64,000 nucleotides of DNA from Ridgeia piscesae (taxonomy: Eukaryota; Annelida; Polychaeta; Sabellida; Siboglinidae), in NCBI GenBank assembly GCA_025642075.2, contig JAODUO010000427.1, positions 194,501 to 258,500 of the forward strand. Reading direction: 5' to 3'. Positions within the stretch are counted from its first letter, which is position 1. The number at the start of each line of letters is the position of its first letter. The position numbers and the translations under genes are program-made. The notes beneath the pieces are model-generated. The model made no database searches. It was not told the origin of the DNA and saw only the letters and a list, made by a program, of their open reading frames with translations. This document shows, in pieces, positions 1 to 14,886 of the stretch.

Positions 1-29
1 TGTCTTCAGTCACTGATCCCACACAGCTC

Positions 30-310
30 CCCTCCCCCAGCTCTCCCTCTCCACTCTGTTTCAATCCTTCCCTTCCTCTCTCCCCTCCCCCAGCTCTCCC
101 TCTCCTCCCCTTCCAATCCTCCCTTCCTCTCTCCTTCTCCTCTCCCTTCCTCTCTCCCCTACCCTAGTTCTTCTTCTCCTCTCCCTTCCAATCCTCCCTT
201 CCTCTTTCCCCTACCCCAGCTCTCCCTCTCCACTCCCTTCCAATCCTGCCTTCCTCTCTCCCCCAGCTCTCCCTCTCAACTCCCTTTCAAACCTCCCCTT
301 CCTCTCTCTT
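30..310. repeat. Polypyrimidine minisatellite, about 50-bp unit
   Basis: About five imperfect copies of a C/T-only unit follow the pattern CCCAGCTCTCCCTCTCC, then CTTCCAATCCTCCCTTCC, then TCTCTCCCC. Copies differ by small indels and substitutions, so the array is old. The other strand is pure purine over long stretches, which favours triplex (H-DNA) formation. It lies in the inferred SoxD intron. The array may continue beyond the left edge. Confidence 0.85.
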
Positions 311-950
311 CAATTAGCAAACTTGACTTTAAACATCAAGTTGATATTACCCACAATGCAGTGCTGGGGCACAGATATCAGCCGTAATCGCAAGGTTAAT
401 GAGAAGCTGCTGTTGCTTCCTGCAGACAATAACTGGACTGCCCGAGTGAGCTGACCAGTCAGCCATGCCTAGGCTAGCCAGGCCAATCTGGCATGGGTAT
501 GACATGCGTCCACTCAGATTAATCCTGGCACAGGCTAATCATCTGATTAAGCCTACTCCAGCATGCAAGACCACTACCCAGCTGCCACAGGGGTCAGTGG
601 GTACTCAACCCCCCAACCCCTCCCCCAGAAGTGTCTTGACCCAATGTAGGACATGTGACTTCCTTTGTGGTCATTAAATTAGTCAAAACTTTAATCTTCT
701 GTTTCCTTTCTCTACTAGTGTAATAAACAAGTATGTTTTAGAGGAAACGTAGGCAATGAGCCATACTGCGATGTGTCTATAATCTATATATAATCTATAT
801 GCTTGTACTCTGTTTGTTTCTTTAAAATAAAACATTGTCTTTTTTTAATTACATGCATTCATCGCTGTTCTTTCATTTTTAATTTCCTCAAACAAAATAG
901 TACATATATGCAATTTGACAAATGAATAACAAAATATAAATCCATCATAA

Positions 951-954
<4 letters not shown>
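311..954. other. Non-coding intronic stretch
   Basis: No gene-like reading frame is supported. It holds a possible ZNF143/STAF-type motif at 348-365 and a C-rich run near 609-625. From about 670 onward it becomes AT-rich. An open frame at 465-677 has no recognisable domain and is treated as chance. Confidence 0.5.

Positions 955-1000
<46 letters not shown>
955..1000. repeat. (AT)n microsatellite
   Basis: An uninterrupted AT dinucleotide run of about 46 bp, followed by a short interrupted TA tail to about 1012. Confidence 0.95.
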
Positions 1001-1008
<8 letters not shown>

Positions 1009-3420
1009 TATACATACAGTGTGTATATACATGTGCTTCCAGTGTATATAAAATAATTTTTTCAGATCGAGTGACGAATGAGACAACTGCGTATGATGAC
1101 GACCACGCATAACATATTTACCTTTAGTTTTGTGAATCACGGATTTACATATACACTGTGGAGCCTGCCGAATAGAAGAGTATCCACTTACATAAATGAA
1201 CTATTTATGGCTCTTTCCCCGAACCCTGCATCTCTCGCATAACCAGCGTATGACTAGTACCACACAGGCTACGTTAACTTTCTTTCTCATCTTATGTTTA
1301 TGCATTTGAGCAGCATAGGAACACAAGAAGGAATCAGGGATATTCTGTGAAAAAGTCTTTTGAACTATGGCATGATGACATAACTTGTGTCAAATGAAAT
1401 AGTAAAAAAGATCTGTTATATTAACACTACATGTGTTACAGACTACAGTGAATGTAGCCGTACTTGAAGACCCTGTTTGTACTTGTTTACGGCAACAACG
1501 AACTGTTATCAGGACTAAACTAACTCAGTGAGATAACAACACAACTTAAATGACACATTTTAAACTCATGTCTTCAAAATCAACCCCTTTGACAAACTAA
1601 AAGATACATTTGAGCATGAAAAAATAACACATTTAGTGAATGTAACAATTTTTTTAAATAAGATCTCAACTTTGAGACCCTATCATTTGTTTTGTTGGGA
1701 CTTTGTAATAAAATGGACAACTGATTCTTGTCTGTCACCCCGTCTCAAGAAAGTACATCAATTCTCACGCCCTTTGTCTGCCTGTGAATGGCACAAATGA
1801 CTCAGACAACTATGAGGGTTCATTGTGTATGGTTCACATAACATTATGCCATTCTGTAGTAATCTGACTTACCCCTTTCCTCAAAGCTCCTCAAAGCGCC
1901 AGGGTCCAGTGTCAAGCCATTGTGACAATTTAAACACTGTTGCTAGCAAAATAAACAGCCCCCTCGTTATCTGGTAATCTCCAAGAGGAGATAAGTTATA
2001 CACAGAATGCCTATGTTCGGACCTGTGAAAAAAGCTCCTTTATTTATTCGAGAACTCAGATAGCCACTTGCCAAGCGGAAAGTGATTGCAATCGTTTGCA
2101 AACTTTTCGTTGGATGTTGGCCTGTGGACAAATGCCTTTGCGACTTCACCCGACCCTAGCTTCGCATGCGACTATTGTGCACGCATATTCTTTGATTGGA
2201 TCTCAATGGGACAGAGAACATTGACAATTTTATGGCAGTCCAAAGCACAGTGTTCATGTCCTCTTTGCCAAAGACACAGTCTAGTTGGGAGCGGGTGTGG
2301 TGTGGTCACGTAAAACTTTTGTGACATCTGTTTCAGTCGGTGCTATTACAAACACTGCATTGAAATACATTTTATATTTAAATAATAACTATCACAATAA
2401 AAGTATTAAGAACACCCGACATCATCTATTAGCTATATTATACAGACATTTCAATTGATAATTAGATATAAAATATAGCAAAATATTGACTGTACACCAG
2501 CGCCCCCTAGAGGCAGGCCTCAGAAACATTGAGAAAGGGGATCAGTGAGTGTCCTCTTTGGCAAATGGAACACTAATTAATATCGTCAAAAAGGTCACTT
2601 ATGGAGACAGTGGCCACAAGTGGGTGAGAGGAAATGAATATCACGCTTGTTCAGCCCACATCAGAGACAACTGCATGACAAGCCAGTATCACAGACAAAT
2701 TATCACTTGTTCTGGGAGTATACTAGACTTCAGCAACACTGATTGCCTGTAATATGGACACAGGCCATCATCTTCTGCCACGGAGCTCTCACGGAAGGTT
2801 ATTACCTTCTCTAGTGACAATCCCCAAAGGCTTTCCAAGGTCCTTGACTGCTCACAGATAGGTGAAGACAGAGTATGATTCTACCACTTTCTCACCTGCA
2901 AAACACCATTTAGCAAGTGCTCAATTAACAGCCATCTGGTTATTTCTGGTGCATCGAAACCGGACACTCGGACAGGCTGTTAGACCAACAAGGCTGCTCT
3001 CACTGACAAGTCCTACCAGGGTCATTAGCTGTTCCCACAGTGTCTCCCTCCAACCCTTTTGTCCCCGTATCCTGCCACAATCTATGCTAATCCCAAAGCC
3101 CACATTGTGGGCTGGAGACATTGTCCCTGGCAGCTGTTATGATAACAGCACCTGGCTTTGTGCAGCCAGGGGGTGGATTGGATAAGGGTAATCCAACTGA
3201 GACACAAGGGTGATAAGACACAAGCAGGCCAGCACATATTACACAACATAATGTAACAAGTTAAACTGTCACAACCCCAATCAATTCTGAAGTGCTCTGG
3301 GAAAAAACACTGAGGACAGACAATCTGCTCTCCCAGTCCAGAACAAGACCCTGCACTTGCGTCACTGTCTTCACAGAAACGCAGTCAATAAAACCAGCAC
3401 ATTAATCAAACTACATTGTG
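1001..3420. other. Non-coding intronic stretch without clear features
   Basis: AT-rich sequence with scattered short open frames and no recognisable protein. Nothing beyond ordinary low-complexity patches stands out. The piece near 2080-2220 has a few more CpGs than its surroundings but is too short to call. Confidence 0.5.
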
Positions 3421-4130
3421 CTAAAATGTGACGTGTTTTTTTCCATCCCGACTCGTGGGTTAATGCGAAACTGACGTGAAAGGCCCATTTTTTTTCTTCA
3501 GCTGGGCACCCCATTGACGAATACACCAGAATAGAGGTCACTTACAAGAACAGAGGTCGTTTGCACCGTGTTGGTTCTGACAGACAGACAGATGAGCTGA
3601 GGCCTGTCTTTCATCAGAATCAACATTGTTCGTTAAACATCGCTTACTCAAAAGTACATCAAAGTAATACAACCTATCCAATGTATTTGCCCTGCTGCGC
3701 AGACACTCGCAAAAACAAATGTTTTTCTCCTGATGAAATCTCCCCGCTAAATAAATGCAATCAACTCTGACTTTTCCATATCGCCCATAAATCATGTGAT
3801 TTCGGAGGGTTTCAATCGCCGTTGGCGTAGGCGGCAGTTAAAATTGTGCAATTTCTGGTAATTTGTTTCTTGTACGCACGGCCAACAATCATATGGCTTG
3901 GTCGAAGTTTCCTAGAAAAATTCCAAGAAGTCAATGAGTATTCAGCTGTTTCCGCGGCACTGCACAAAGACCATCTGGCCCACGGCAAAGGTTAATTTTC
4001 TTCATTTAACAATCCACTGATTTCTCACGCTTCATGGCTACTGATGTTTTCCTTTCTGCAGTGGCTCCTTGCCAACTTATTGCCAGTGCATTAATGCTCA
4101 ATACAGAGCATCGCATCATCACACAAAGTA
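3421..4130. promoter_or_regulatory. Candidate conserved non-coding island
   Basis: CpG density rises above the background around 3440-3480 and 3800-4010. There are clusters of TTAAT, GATTT and CAACAATC-type motifs, and the open frames are short and unrecognisable. This mix is typical of conserved non-coding elements in large developmental loci. The call rests on composition and motif style only; no alignment was possible. The limits are approximate. Confidence 0.35.
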
Positions 4131-6052
4131 TATTACATACTACAGACTGGGCCAGGTGCAGAAGTTTCTTCTGGATTTTTAATGTCTTTATTTAATATGA
4201 CTACATTTCCAGTGATTTAATAATATAAATTAGCCAGTGATTTTAGATAGAAATATATCCAAAACAAAGAACTATATAACGTATTTGAAACTGTAAATTG
4301 GTATTCTGTACATTTTATTTATAGGAATATGTTTTGGCAATAAACTAGGAATACTCCCCACACTGAAATTTTCCAATAAACCTATTTTTCAGTCTCCTTT
4401 TTTAGATAAACACTTTTCAGTATTTCTTTTAGAAGTAATTTTGAACGAATTAAAATAATTCAAAATAAGAGGGAGCTGTGAGAGGCCAGAGCTATGGGAG
4501 TTTAGCAATTAAACAGGGATGTCTTCCCTGGTCCTGGCATCTCCCTGGCAGCTCCCACCCGTCTGGGAAGGGAGGCTGAAAGGAGGGCTGGGAGTGTTGA
4601 TGGACACAGCACCAGTTTAATTGGAAGAACAGCCTCCACGCAGACACACTGTCCCAGGAGAAAGTCATTAGGACATCAAACTGTCTGCCTTCAAAGGGTG
4701 CCCACCAAATGTGCATTGTATTAAAATAACCATTCCTCTCCGACACATGGGGATACTATCAGTGCACACTCTGTCCGCAAACTACTGGCTGAGATTGGCG
4801 GGAATATGGGAAAACTTTAGAAATATAATTAAATATTTATATTTATTAAAAATAAATATGTACAAAATAATGTATACCAATAGTGTTTCATTGTCATTTG
4901 TTACATTCTAGCCAGAGGAATCTTCTTAGAAGATGTAATTAGCTTTATTGATATAAACCGTGTCGTTTTTATGGCACATCTGGAAACAAGGCGCACTATT
5001 TATTTATATAAAGGCAATACATAAAACATTAAAGAATAAGTATTCTATGCAGCCTGCTCACCCTATGATGAATATACTAATGGGTGCAAGTTATTACACA
5101 GTTATAAATCAGGATATAATGTGTGATGTTTTACCATATTGTGCACATTATTAATACATCTGCATGTGAGAGTAAATTCACGCACCCAGAGTCGTAAAGA
5201 ACTAGTTATGTATGCTGAGAATAGAATAACATAAACCTCCTGATAAATAGCTCTTACATGTCAGATAGACAATGTGGTTCTAGAAATAAAACAAGTTATA
5301 CGTTTTCGCGTGAGCTAACAATAGAGAATAAAGCATAAAGCAAATGCTCTTAAAATGTCAAAGCTACATCAACAATTTATATAACGTAACCATGTCCTCA
5401 TATCCCAGACAACTGCAGAAACAAAAAAGTCAGTTAACATCAGTTATCAGAACTATGAAAATAATGGAAATGCCCGCAATCACCCCTGTGCATCTACCAG
5501 CAAAAACTGATACTTTCCAGTTACTTTTTCCTATTAATTACTTTCCAATTACCTTGCTAAGTCAGCAAGAAAACTTAGCAGCCTACAGAACTGCACTTAA
5601 TTAATATTGATATCTCCCCACACCTTAGTAACAACAATGTTTCTGATTGTCCTGATAACGCCCCTCCAGCAAATCGGCAACACAGCTAAGGGGAGACAGG
5701 GGGCAATCATAAATCATATGATAAGGCAATTGTCGGGATGATGGATGGGTGAGCAGAGGCTTGGGCTGGTTCACGGAGCAGTCAACTGTAACAGGGAGGG
5801 CCTGCACAAATTGAAAGTCTCAAAAAATACGAGTGAAGAAAGGGCATTTTGCAAGATTGGTTTACTGAAAAAGTTGCGGATTATGTTTGCGTTAATCTGT
5901 CTGCAGTGCAACGCTGGTGCAACTTCGGTGTTACGTGTAAAGTTGGCGATGCATCTGTGCAGAATTTAAATACAGACTGGCTGCTTAATTTGTACATTAT
6001 AAGTGTGATAGTCTCAGTTTTGTTGTACGTCTGCCAGTGTCTTAATAGAACT
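4131..6052. other. AT-rich intronic stretch
   Basis: Mostly AT-rich with no supported gene. A moderately GC-rich patch at 4475-4700 has a short open frame on the minus strand, without recognisable features. I see no other structure. Confidence 0.5.
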
Positions 6053-6076
6053 CTCCCTGACCATTTTTTATTTTTA

Positions 6077-6151
<75 letters not shown>

Positions 6152-6176
6152 AATAAAAACATTAATGGTCAGGGAG
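6053..6176. repeat. AT tract enclosed by a 12-bp inverted repeat
   Basis: CTCCCTGACCAT at 6053-6064 is the exact reverse complement of ATGGTCAGGGAG at 6165-6176. The interior is nearly all TA/AT repeat (6079-6152), itself able to self-pair. The whole unit could extrude as one long hairpin. It resembles a small foldback element or a microsatellite that grew inside a palindrome. Confidence 0.8.
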
Positions 6177-6769
6177 ATAAATATATATATACACTGTATA
6201 CACATATTACAAATTATGCTAGCATGCTCATTTGGGAAGGTTTGTAGATTTAAACTAATTCTGAGTTTCTGTTTTCATCCATGCAATATGTGGATTTTGG
6301 GGTTCAACATTTGAAGAATTGTCTAAAGTTTCAGCCAGAGGAGACAGAACCAAGAACCAGAAATTACAACAGAAACAGTATGTCTACTGACAACTATTAC
6401 ATTGACGCCACTTCTTAAACTCATTCTTTAATGACCTTAAGAAACAGGTATCAATCGGCAGGTTACAATAAACAAATCAAAAACAAGAGATAGGCACTGG
6501 AAGATTGTTACAAACTTTTCATTCCGCTCTCAAACAGGGGCCTGACAGCCACCTGAGGGGTCAAAGATTATCATTTCCCTGTTTACATTCGGCTGACAGA
6601 ATGGGATATTGTTTCAGATTCCCACTCGGATGGGTTATTTTTATTGTTTCAGGGAGGACAGATAAGAATGTAGGGCAACATGGGAGGGGGGAGGTGTCTT
6701 CCCCGGGGACACCTTTGGATATCAGACTTCCACATTTGGCCAAATTACAACAAAAACACCTCCAGTGCC
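6177..6769. other. Non-coding intronic stretch
   Basis: No supported gene. Several overlapping open frames around 6500-6790 occur on both strands without recognisable protein motifs. A G-rich run lies at about 6681-6692. Confidence 0.45.
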
Positions 6770-7045
6770 ACCGGGAGACGGCCGTTTAGAAACCGAAGGA
6801 TCTCACAAAACAATCCGCAAGGATTAACTATCCGGAGAGTGACTTGCGGCTGTACTGTGATATTTATAACAATTATTTATATTGCCTATTTAATAAAAGA
6901 CAACACCCCGGGAAACATCTCCGCTTTCCGCGGAAACATAAACTCTGCAGCGCCTGAGGGGAAAACGAGATTTCATCATCAGGGAAATGGGATGATTTCA
7001 TACAGTGCCATTGCCAGGGGGCACCATCTTAAGAAAGAGGGTCGT
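6770..7045. promoter_or_regulatory. Candidate regulatory island with TTTCCGCGGAAA palindrome
   Basis: A local island enriched in CpG, containing a perfect 12-bp palindrome at 6925-6936 and AT-rich homeodomain-type motifs (TTTATTTA, TTTAATAA) beside GC-rich pieces. The composition resembles the other islands in the window. A 122-codon open frame crosses it but shows no family signature. No conservation test was possible. Confidence 0.35.
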
Positions 7046-8280
7046 TAATTAGAACCAGATTGTGGGTATGAGATGAAGTGTGAGATTGTGTTACTGCTAA
7101 CGTTGTCTTTTCATTATGCAGTACCTGTAATTAAAGAGGTGTTTAGGAGTTAGCAGAAGCTGCCTGTGGGTGTGGGTGGGGGGAGATGGGGGGCACATCC
7201 TCCCCAATGTGTGGTCTTCTCTCTCTCTTTCCTCCTCTATCAAGATCAGTCTCCACCTGAGCTGGCACCAGTTGGCATGAGAGATACTGTTTCTGTCGTA
7301 TTATAAATCTGAGCTCTCCTATGGTGTGCTGACAGTGTCTGCCTCCAGAGGTCACTCTCAACAGTCTCCTCTGGGCGGACATTTCCACATGCATAGATAA
7401 TTTTCAATGGATACAGATGGTTATGTCTCTTCACTTTTGCGTGGATATAGATTTATCCAGGGGCTATTGTACTCAAAAATATCAGTTCAGTTTTTAGCCA
7501 AATCAGAGCAACTTTTTTAGTTTCAGTTGCAATTATCATAACATAAAAGGATGTAGCTGTGTTTGACAACATTTTTAATCTTAGCAATTTAGTTTAATTT
7601 AAATATTCCTGATTAGAATCTTGCTATGAGCGCCTAAACCATATTCATTACCGTTTTCTAAAAAGATAGAATAATTCAACTTTAGTTATACTTTTGCAAA
7701 TGAACAAAACTGCGTATCAAATAGATAATTAAAGTAACCGTCTCGAATATGATGTCAATACCAGAAAAAACATTCTTCCAGTAAATTAAACAGCTGTGGA
7801 AATGTACCCATCAAACACTAAAAGAATCTCCCTGTTTAATATCACTATATTCCTGTCTGTTTTCACCTGAGTTCCCAGTAATATGCATGGTAATTTATCG
7901 AGTTAACGTTCCTCTGTTCTAAGTGCGTTGCATTAGAGACTTGACTGATGAGCCGATGTGATTCACTCTGATGCATGCATGTGTTACGAATTACAGAATA
8001 TACAAAAACTGCAATCTTCAATACATTAGTTACACCTTTGAAACATGCGATTCTAGGAAAGAAAATCATTTTCGAATCACTCAATCGCATTTCCGCCATG
8101 AACCTGGTACGTTTATTTACGCCATTGATAATACTTGTTTTGCCTGTCTGCTGACTGTGGGTTTAACTAAATACGATTAGTTCTGGTTATCAGAATATTG
8201 TTCTACTTTCATGGTAACTGTCCGACTTGCACAGCAACCTGTGTATTCTTTTATGACTGGTTCAACATTTCAGAATCACC
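7046..8280. other. Non-coding intronic stretch
   Basis: No supported gene. A G-rich patch at 7165-7195 includes several G-runs. The rest is AT-rich, with overlapping short open frames at 7860-8180 that look like chance. Confidence 0.5.
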
Positions 8281-8480
8281 ACAGAACACAAGGAGGAAGT
8301 TGGTGTTCCAAGAAGAAGCTACTGGGAGAGTAAAGAGGGCTGGAGGCTTGGAAGAAGGGGAATGGGAAAGAAAGGGAATAAGTGTCGGGAGAATAGGGAG
8401 ACAATGACTGAAGTGGAGGATGCTCAGAGAGACACAGGAAGAGGCAGGAATGGGAGGAATTGAGGAAATGGATTGAATGA
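8281..8480. repeat. Polypurine-rich tract
   Basis: The plus strand is strongly A/G-biased, for example the stretches near 8290-8300 and 8345-8380. The 175-codon minus-strand open frame over this region comes from a low-complexity Ser/Pro/Phe-rich translation of the purine run and is not gene-like. Confidence 0.6.
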
Positions 8481-10597
<2,117 letters not shown>

Positions 10598-12180
10598 ATA
10601 CACACTACATCAACTTTAAGATATCTTCATGTAATTACCCATAAAGTATGTTAGCTATTTAAACAACAAACTACTGAGTTATAACCACCCATAGCAATGA
10701 CACCAGCAGTTACAGGGTGACCACTATTCAGCAGTGACAAAGAGAAAGAGGGTGACAAATATGAGGGGGGGTGAGATGGGGAAAACAGGCAAGTTTCCTG
10801 TATTTACTTAAAAGACAACATTCTGGAGTGGCCCTGAGATCCCTAAACGAGCCCACAGATGAACAAGCCCACAGATGAACGGGCTTTTGTGAGACGGGAG
10901 GCGGGCTGATGGGAATGGGAACTGGCAGGCTGCCCCAGCACAGCTCTGTGGTCAGACAAACAATCACATAGGTCAGAAGAAAGGATTTCTCACATTCTCC
11001 CGACTGGTTCATTCCCACTTGAGGGGCTGCCAGGGAACATTAGTGGGAGAAGTTGTCCAGACATTGAAGTCCTCAAATGCACTCACTCCCACTTGGGATA
11101 AGGCAACCTTTCATCGGGACAGGGGGATAATAGCTGTCAATTGTATTGAGCTTGAGGAATGTCACAGGGGAAAACATTACAACACTTAAAGTGTGTGTGT
11201 TAAACCGATACACACATTCAGGTGGCATATTCATCAGTTTATTTTATTTTACATATCAATAAAAGACACTTTGATGTGAAAAATCACTTTTGAGAAAAAA
11301 CCTTAATAATAAATTACAATTTATGCTGAATAATAAGCGAATATGAAATTAGCAAAATTGTGCCAGAACATTTCTCAGAATATTCGTCTTGGTAATTAAA
11401 TGTCATTGTGCTGAATTACTAACAGAAAACATGGAACAAATAAAATAACTGTGTTGCAAGCAAACACTACTATTACATAAAATATTACATGATTGTATAC
11501 ATTAAAACGACATGAATTTATTACTGTAACTCTTCCTAGCAAAACGATGTGATTATTTCTGCGATTCCATTTCTACCCACTAGCGGGACCACACAGGTCT
11601 CAAGATTGTCCCTGGAAACAATGACTAGCATACACTTCATGAATATTCCCCGTTGGCTCAGGGCAGTGTTTGACAAACAGAAATCTGGCAAGAAACCACT
11701 GGGTGGAGACAGTGAGTGATTGCACCGATCAAGATTATCTCCAACATGAATGGGGACATTCCTGCAGGATCCACCGAACTTCCGGTTTTTATGTAAGAAC
11801 AGACAAAAGAATGTCACTTTGCCAAACCGTTCTTATCTAACTGGACGCAACTATAGCTTCAGGCGTAAACCGTCTGCCAATCGATACTGAGTCTAATGGC
11901 ATGTGACTACAATGGAAAGCGATTCTCTCTTGAAAAGCGACATGACTTCACTGCCGCTGGCGAACACTTTGATACATATAAGTGCTTGTTCTTGCAGACA
12001 TTCTGAGCACGGTTTTTATCTTTGAATAGAGAGCATACACAAAGGATTATATTCCTTGAGGAATTAGTCATGCTTGACTGAACTGAAGCTGTATCTGTGG
12101 GCCTGCACAGCCTACAGATGAGGGTTCTTCGTTGTGATGTCTTCATTTCATATTCCCTTTCAAATGTTCACATGAGTTGA
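10598..12180. other. Non-coding intronic stretch
   Basis: No supported gene. A small direct repeat of AGCCCACAGATGAAC occurs twice, 16 bp apart, around 10848-10880. A moderately GC-rich, CpG-poor patch spans 10730-11110. Open frames at 11536-11817 and 11907-12146 on the minus strand have no family signature. Confidence 0.5.
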
Positions 12181-13460
12181 TGTAAAGACATTTAAAGAGA
12201 ATGCTAATGGAAAATATAATTTTTTGCTCGCTGGCTGACATTTATGCTGCACTGAACTACTAACGATTGCCGAGCAGAATTTTTCTTCAAAAAGCACCGA
12301 TTAGCTCTGGCTGCTGTGACTAAATTGGGAATAACTATTAATGTCCAAGAAGACTAAAATACACAACTGCAAACGATTTTTTACAATCCTAATCTTTCCC
12401 CAGTATGAAACAATTATCACCATCTGCCCACGTTAATTCGAAACTGTATCCAACACACAAACAGATATCACTAATTTTTCCCAAACTCAATACTAATTCC
12501 TACATGATCTAAATCAGATTTTTTCTTGGAATTATCACGATCTGCACCCGCGATGGAGTAATCTTTGAAGTGCAAGATGCAAAGCCGCCAATTACTTGGG
12601 CTGCCCATAAACCTATTGGGTTGCCTCTAAAACCGAAGGGCTGCCCATAAACCCTTAAACCCAAGTTCTGTTGTACCAGATGACTTCCTGTCCAAGTGCA
12701 GGTTCTACTGTTTTATGTGCACCTATCAAAGGCTCGTGATTAATTCCATGGCTAGTGGAAAGTCACTTGGCAAACCAGCTACACCGCTACTACATGCCGG
12801 AACAAGTGAACGTCTGCTCAATTAGAACAACGACTGGCATAGAACTAGAAGCGTTTAGCGCGATACCATTTGGATAAACCCCAAAGGACAGAAACACTAC
12901 ATACCAAAAACAACAGGTAAGACAAAACCACAACGCTGCCATTCTAAGTATGTTGCCCAAGCCCGCATTATTAATAGAGTTTAGCGATAACCGACAACGT
13001 AACTGGTTGTCGTGTGACCCAGGGACGCTGGTGCTTTGCGCTGAATTAACAACACGCAATTTGATGTAATTAATCCAGGCATATTAACTGGCTGGTGTTT
13101 AATTCCTCCTTAATTCAGTGCCTATTAAGAAAAACATTTAACGTTTTGTACCAAGTGTACGAATGCCCGGTGCAGTAAATTACAAGATATTTTTTGTGTA
13201 AATATTTATGACAACAAGCGGAAACCAACAAGATGGATTTTTTTCAACAACAAGTAAAAGTGACAACATAATTAAAACATATTATTATTATTTTGATAAC
13301 AATTATAAATAATCTTGCTGCTAACTTCGGACTGATGTTATTACAAACACAATAACACTAAGCGACTTAATAGTTGTTATGTTACCCACAATGCATTTGC
13401 CTTGTAATCAAAATCCGTGCGGACAAGGGTGTTTCCAAGTAATCGAGAAAACAAACATTT
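12181..13460. promoter_or_regulatory. Candidate conserved non-coding island, homeodomain-site rich
   Basis: A long island of mixed composition with many TAAT/ATTA cores, especially 13060-13140, where TGTAATTAATCC, TTTAATTCC and TTAATTCAG crowd together. A possible ZNF143-type site lies at 13383-13400. GGGCTGCCCATAAACC is directly repeated at 12598 and 12638. The style is that of clustered developmental enhancers in a large intron. The limits are approximate and no alignment was available. Confidence 0.4.
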
Positions 13461-14877
13461 CATGGGAATCATGTTGTATTAATCAATGCAGTAGGTCGTA
13501 TTAAAAAGCATCATGGAGAAAGTGGGCAAGACTTAAGGGGATCCTGTCACTGATCCTCCCACGGGGTTATCTAGCTCCTTGTTGGCCGACTTCACCTTGT
13601 GTCCAGCACGAGACAGCGGCACAAGATATTCCTGAAATATCACCTCAGAACAAGGGATCCATCTGCATTATGGATCAGTTGGCATGGCGATGTCAGTTCT
13701 AATGCAATGAAGTCGACATTGGAACCAGCTGGGCATCGCAGCGGCCGGCCGTTCCCAGGGAAAGTTTATATTATTGTTATGGGTGCTGGACTGCCAGGCT
13801 GCTCCAGTCCAAGTCACGCCTCTAGGCCCTGCCCACCTCACTCACTCACTCTGCCTCCCTCTCCCACTGAGGCAACAATCACCTGCCCAAATATGTCCAC
13901 ACTGGGCTAGGAGCGGAGGCTTGGGTTACATACACAATCCCATTGTGGAGGGAGAGGGGAGGCGCCTACACAGGGCTTAATGACAGCTCCTCTGCTGCCT
14001 GTCTTCAGACAGCAGCCAAGAATAATGACTTCCATGGGGGCCCCCCACCCACCCACCCTCCAGAGTGCTGATCCCTGTTTCTGCTCCCATGCATCTCCCT
14101 TTGTTCTTCCCATCACAAAACCAGTCAAGAAAATTAGGTATATGCCAAGGAAAACTTGAACTTGTTTCATTTAATTAAACGTCAGATTCACCAAAAACTT
14201 CACCAAACGTACATTTTTCCCAACACACAAAGTGTAATAGTTTTATTTCTTGTTTTGTTTTTGCAAGATGGGTTATTTTAACTAACATACTGCTACTTAT
14301 ACAGAGTTTGTAAAAGCTATATTCAACCTTGGGACATGTTTATATTGTGTGTGAAATTGCAATAAAATATGCAAAATGTTTCCAATCACCAGTTTTCCAA
14401 TCTCTATATAATGTCCTGAAGAACATGATATCAAGTTAAACAATCCTGAACTTGTGTTTTTATTGAGTTCTTTTATCCATACAGTATGGCCGATTTTGAA
14501 AGTTCCTCAGTCAACTGTTATACTTAATGTGTCAGAATTTTTACTACACTAAGTTTTAAAGGATGACACAAGAAACATTCATTATATTTAACAATTATTT
14601 GCTTCAACTGAATGCAAATTTAAGTTTTATCTTGACTTAAATAAAACAGGTTCTGCATGTTTTGTCATTTTGTAGAATACTATTTTTGCTAGCACTGTGC
14701 TGTCCGTATTTTCTATCTTTAAAATAAAAATATATAAGAAACATATATATGAAATATATGACAGGTGAGCGGTCAAGCAAACACACGTTTTTGGCAGAGA
14801 ACACAATACAAAACTTGTTTCTAAAATAATAAAAAACAATGTTATGAAATAAAAGTTGGAGACAAAAACATTGTTGA
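13461..14877. other. Intron downstream of the SoxD exon
   Basis: No supported coding sequence. A GC-rich piece at 13540-14110 has chance open frames on both strands and C-runs near 14040. The remainder up to the splice donor is AT-rich. This is the intron 3' of the SoxD exon on the minus strand. Confidence 0.6.
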
Positions 14878-14886
14878 CCCTACCTT
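14878..14886 (-). other. Splice donor ending the SoxD exon
   Basis: On the minus strand the sequence reads AAG|GTAGGG, a good match to the animal donor consensus. The exon's last base is 14884 and the intron begins GT at 14883-14882. The break falls between codons, giving a phase-0 intron. Reading on past it leads only to nine or so residues unlike the SoxD family, then a stop, so splicing here is preferred. Confidence 0.8.
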
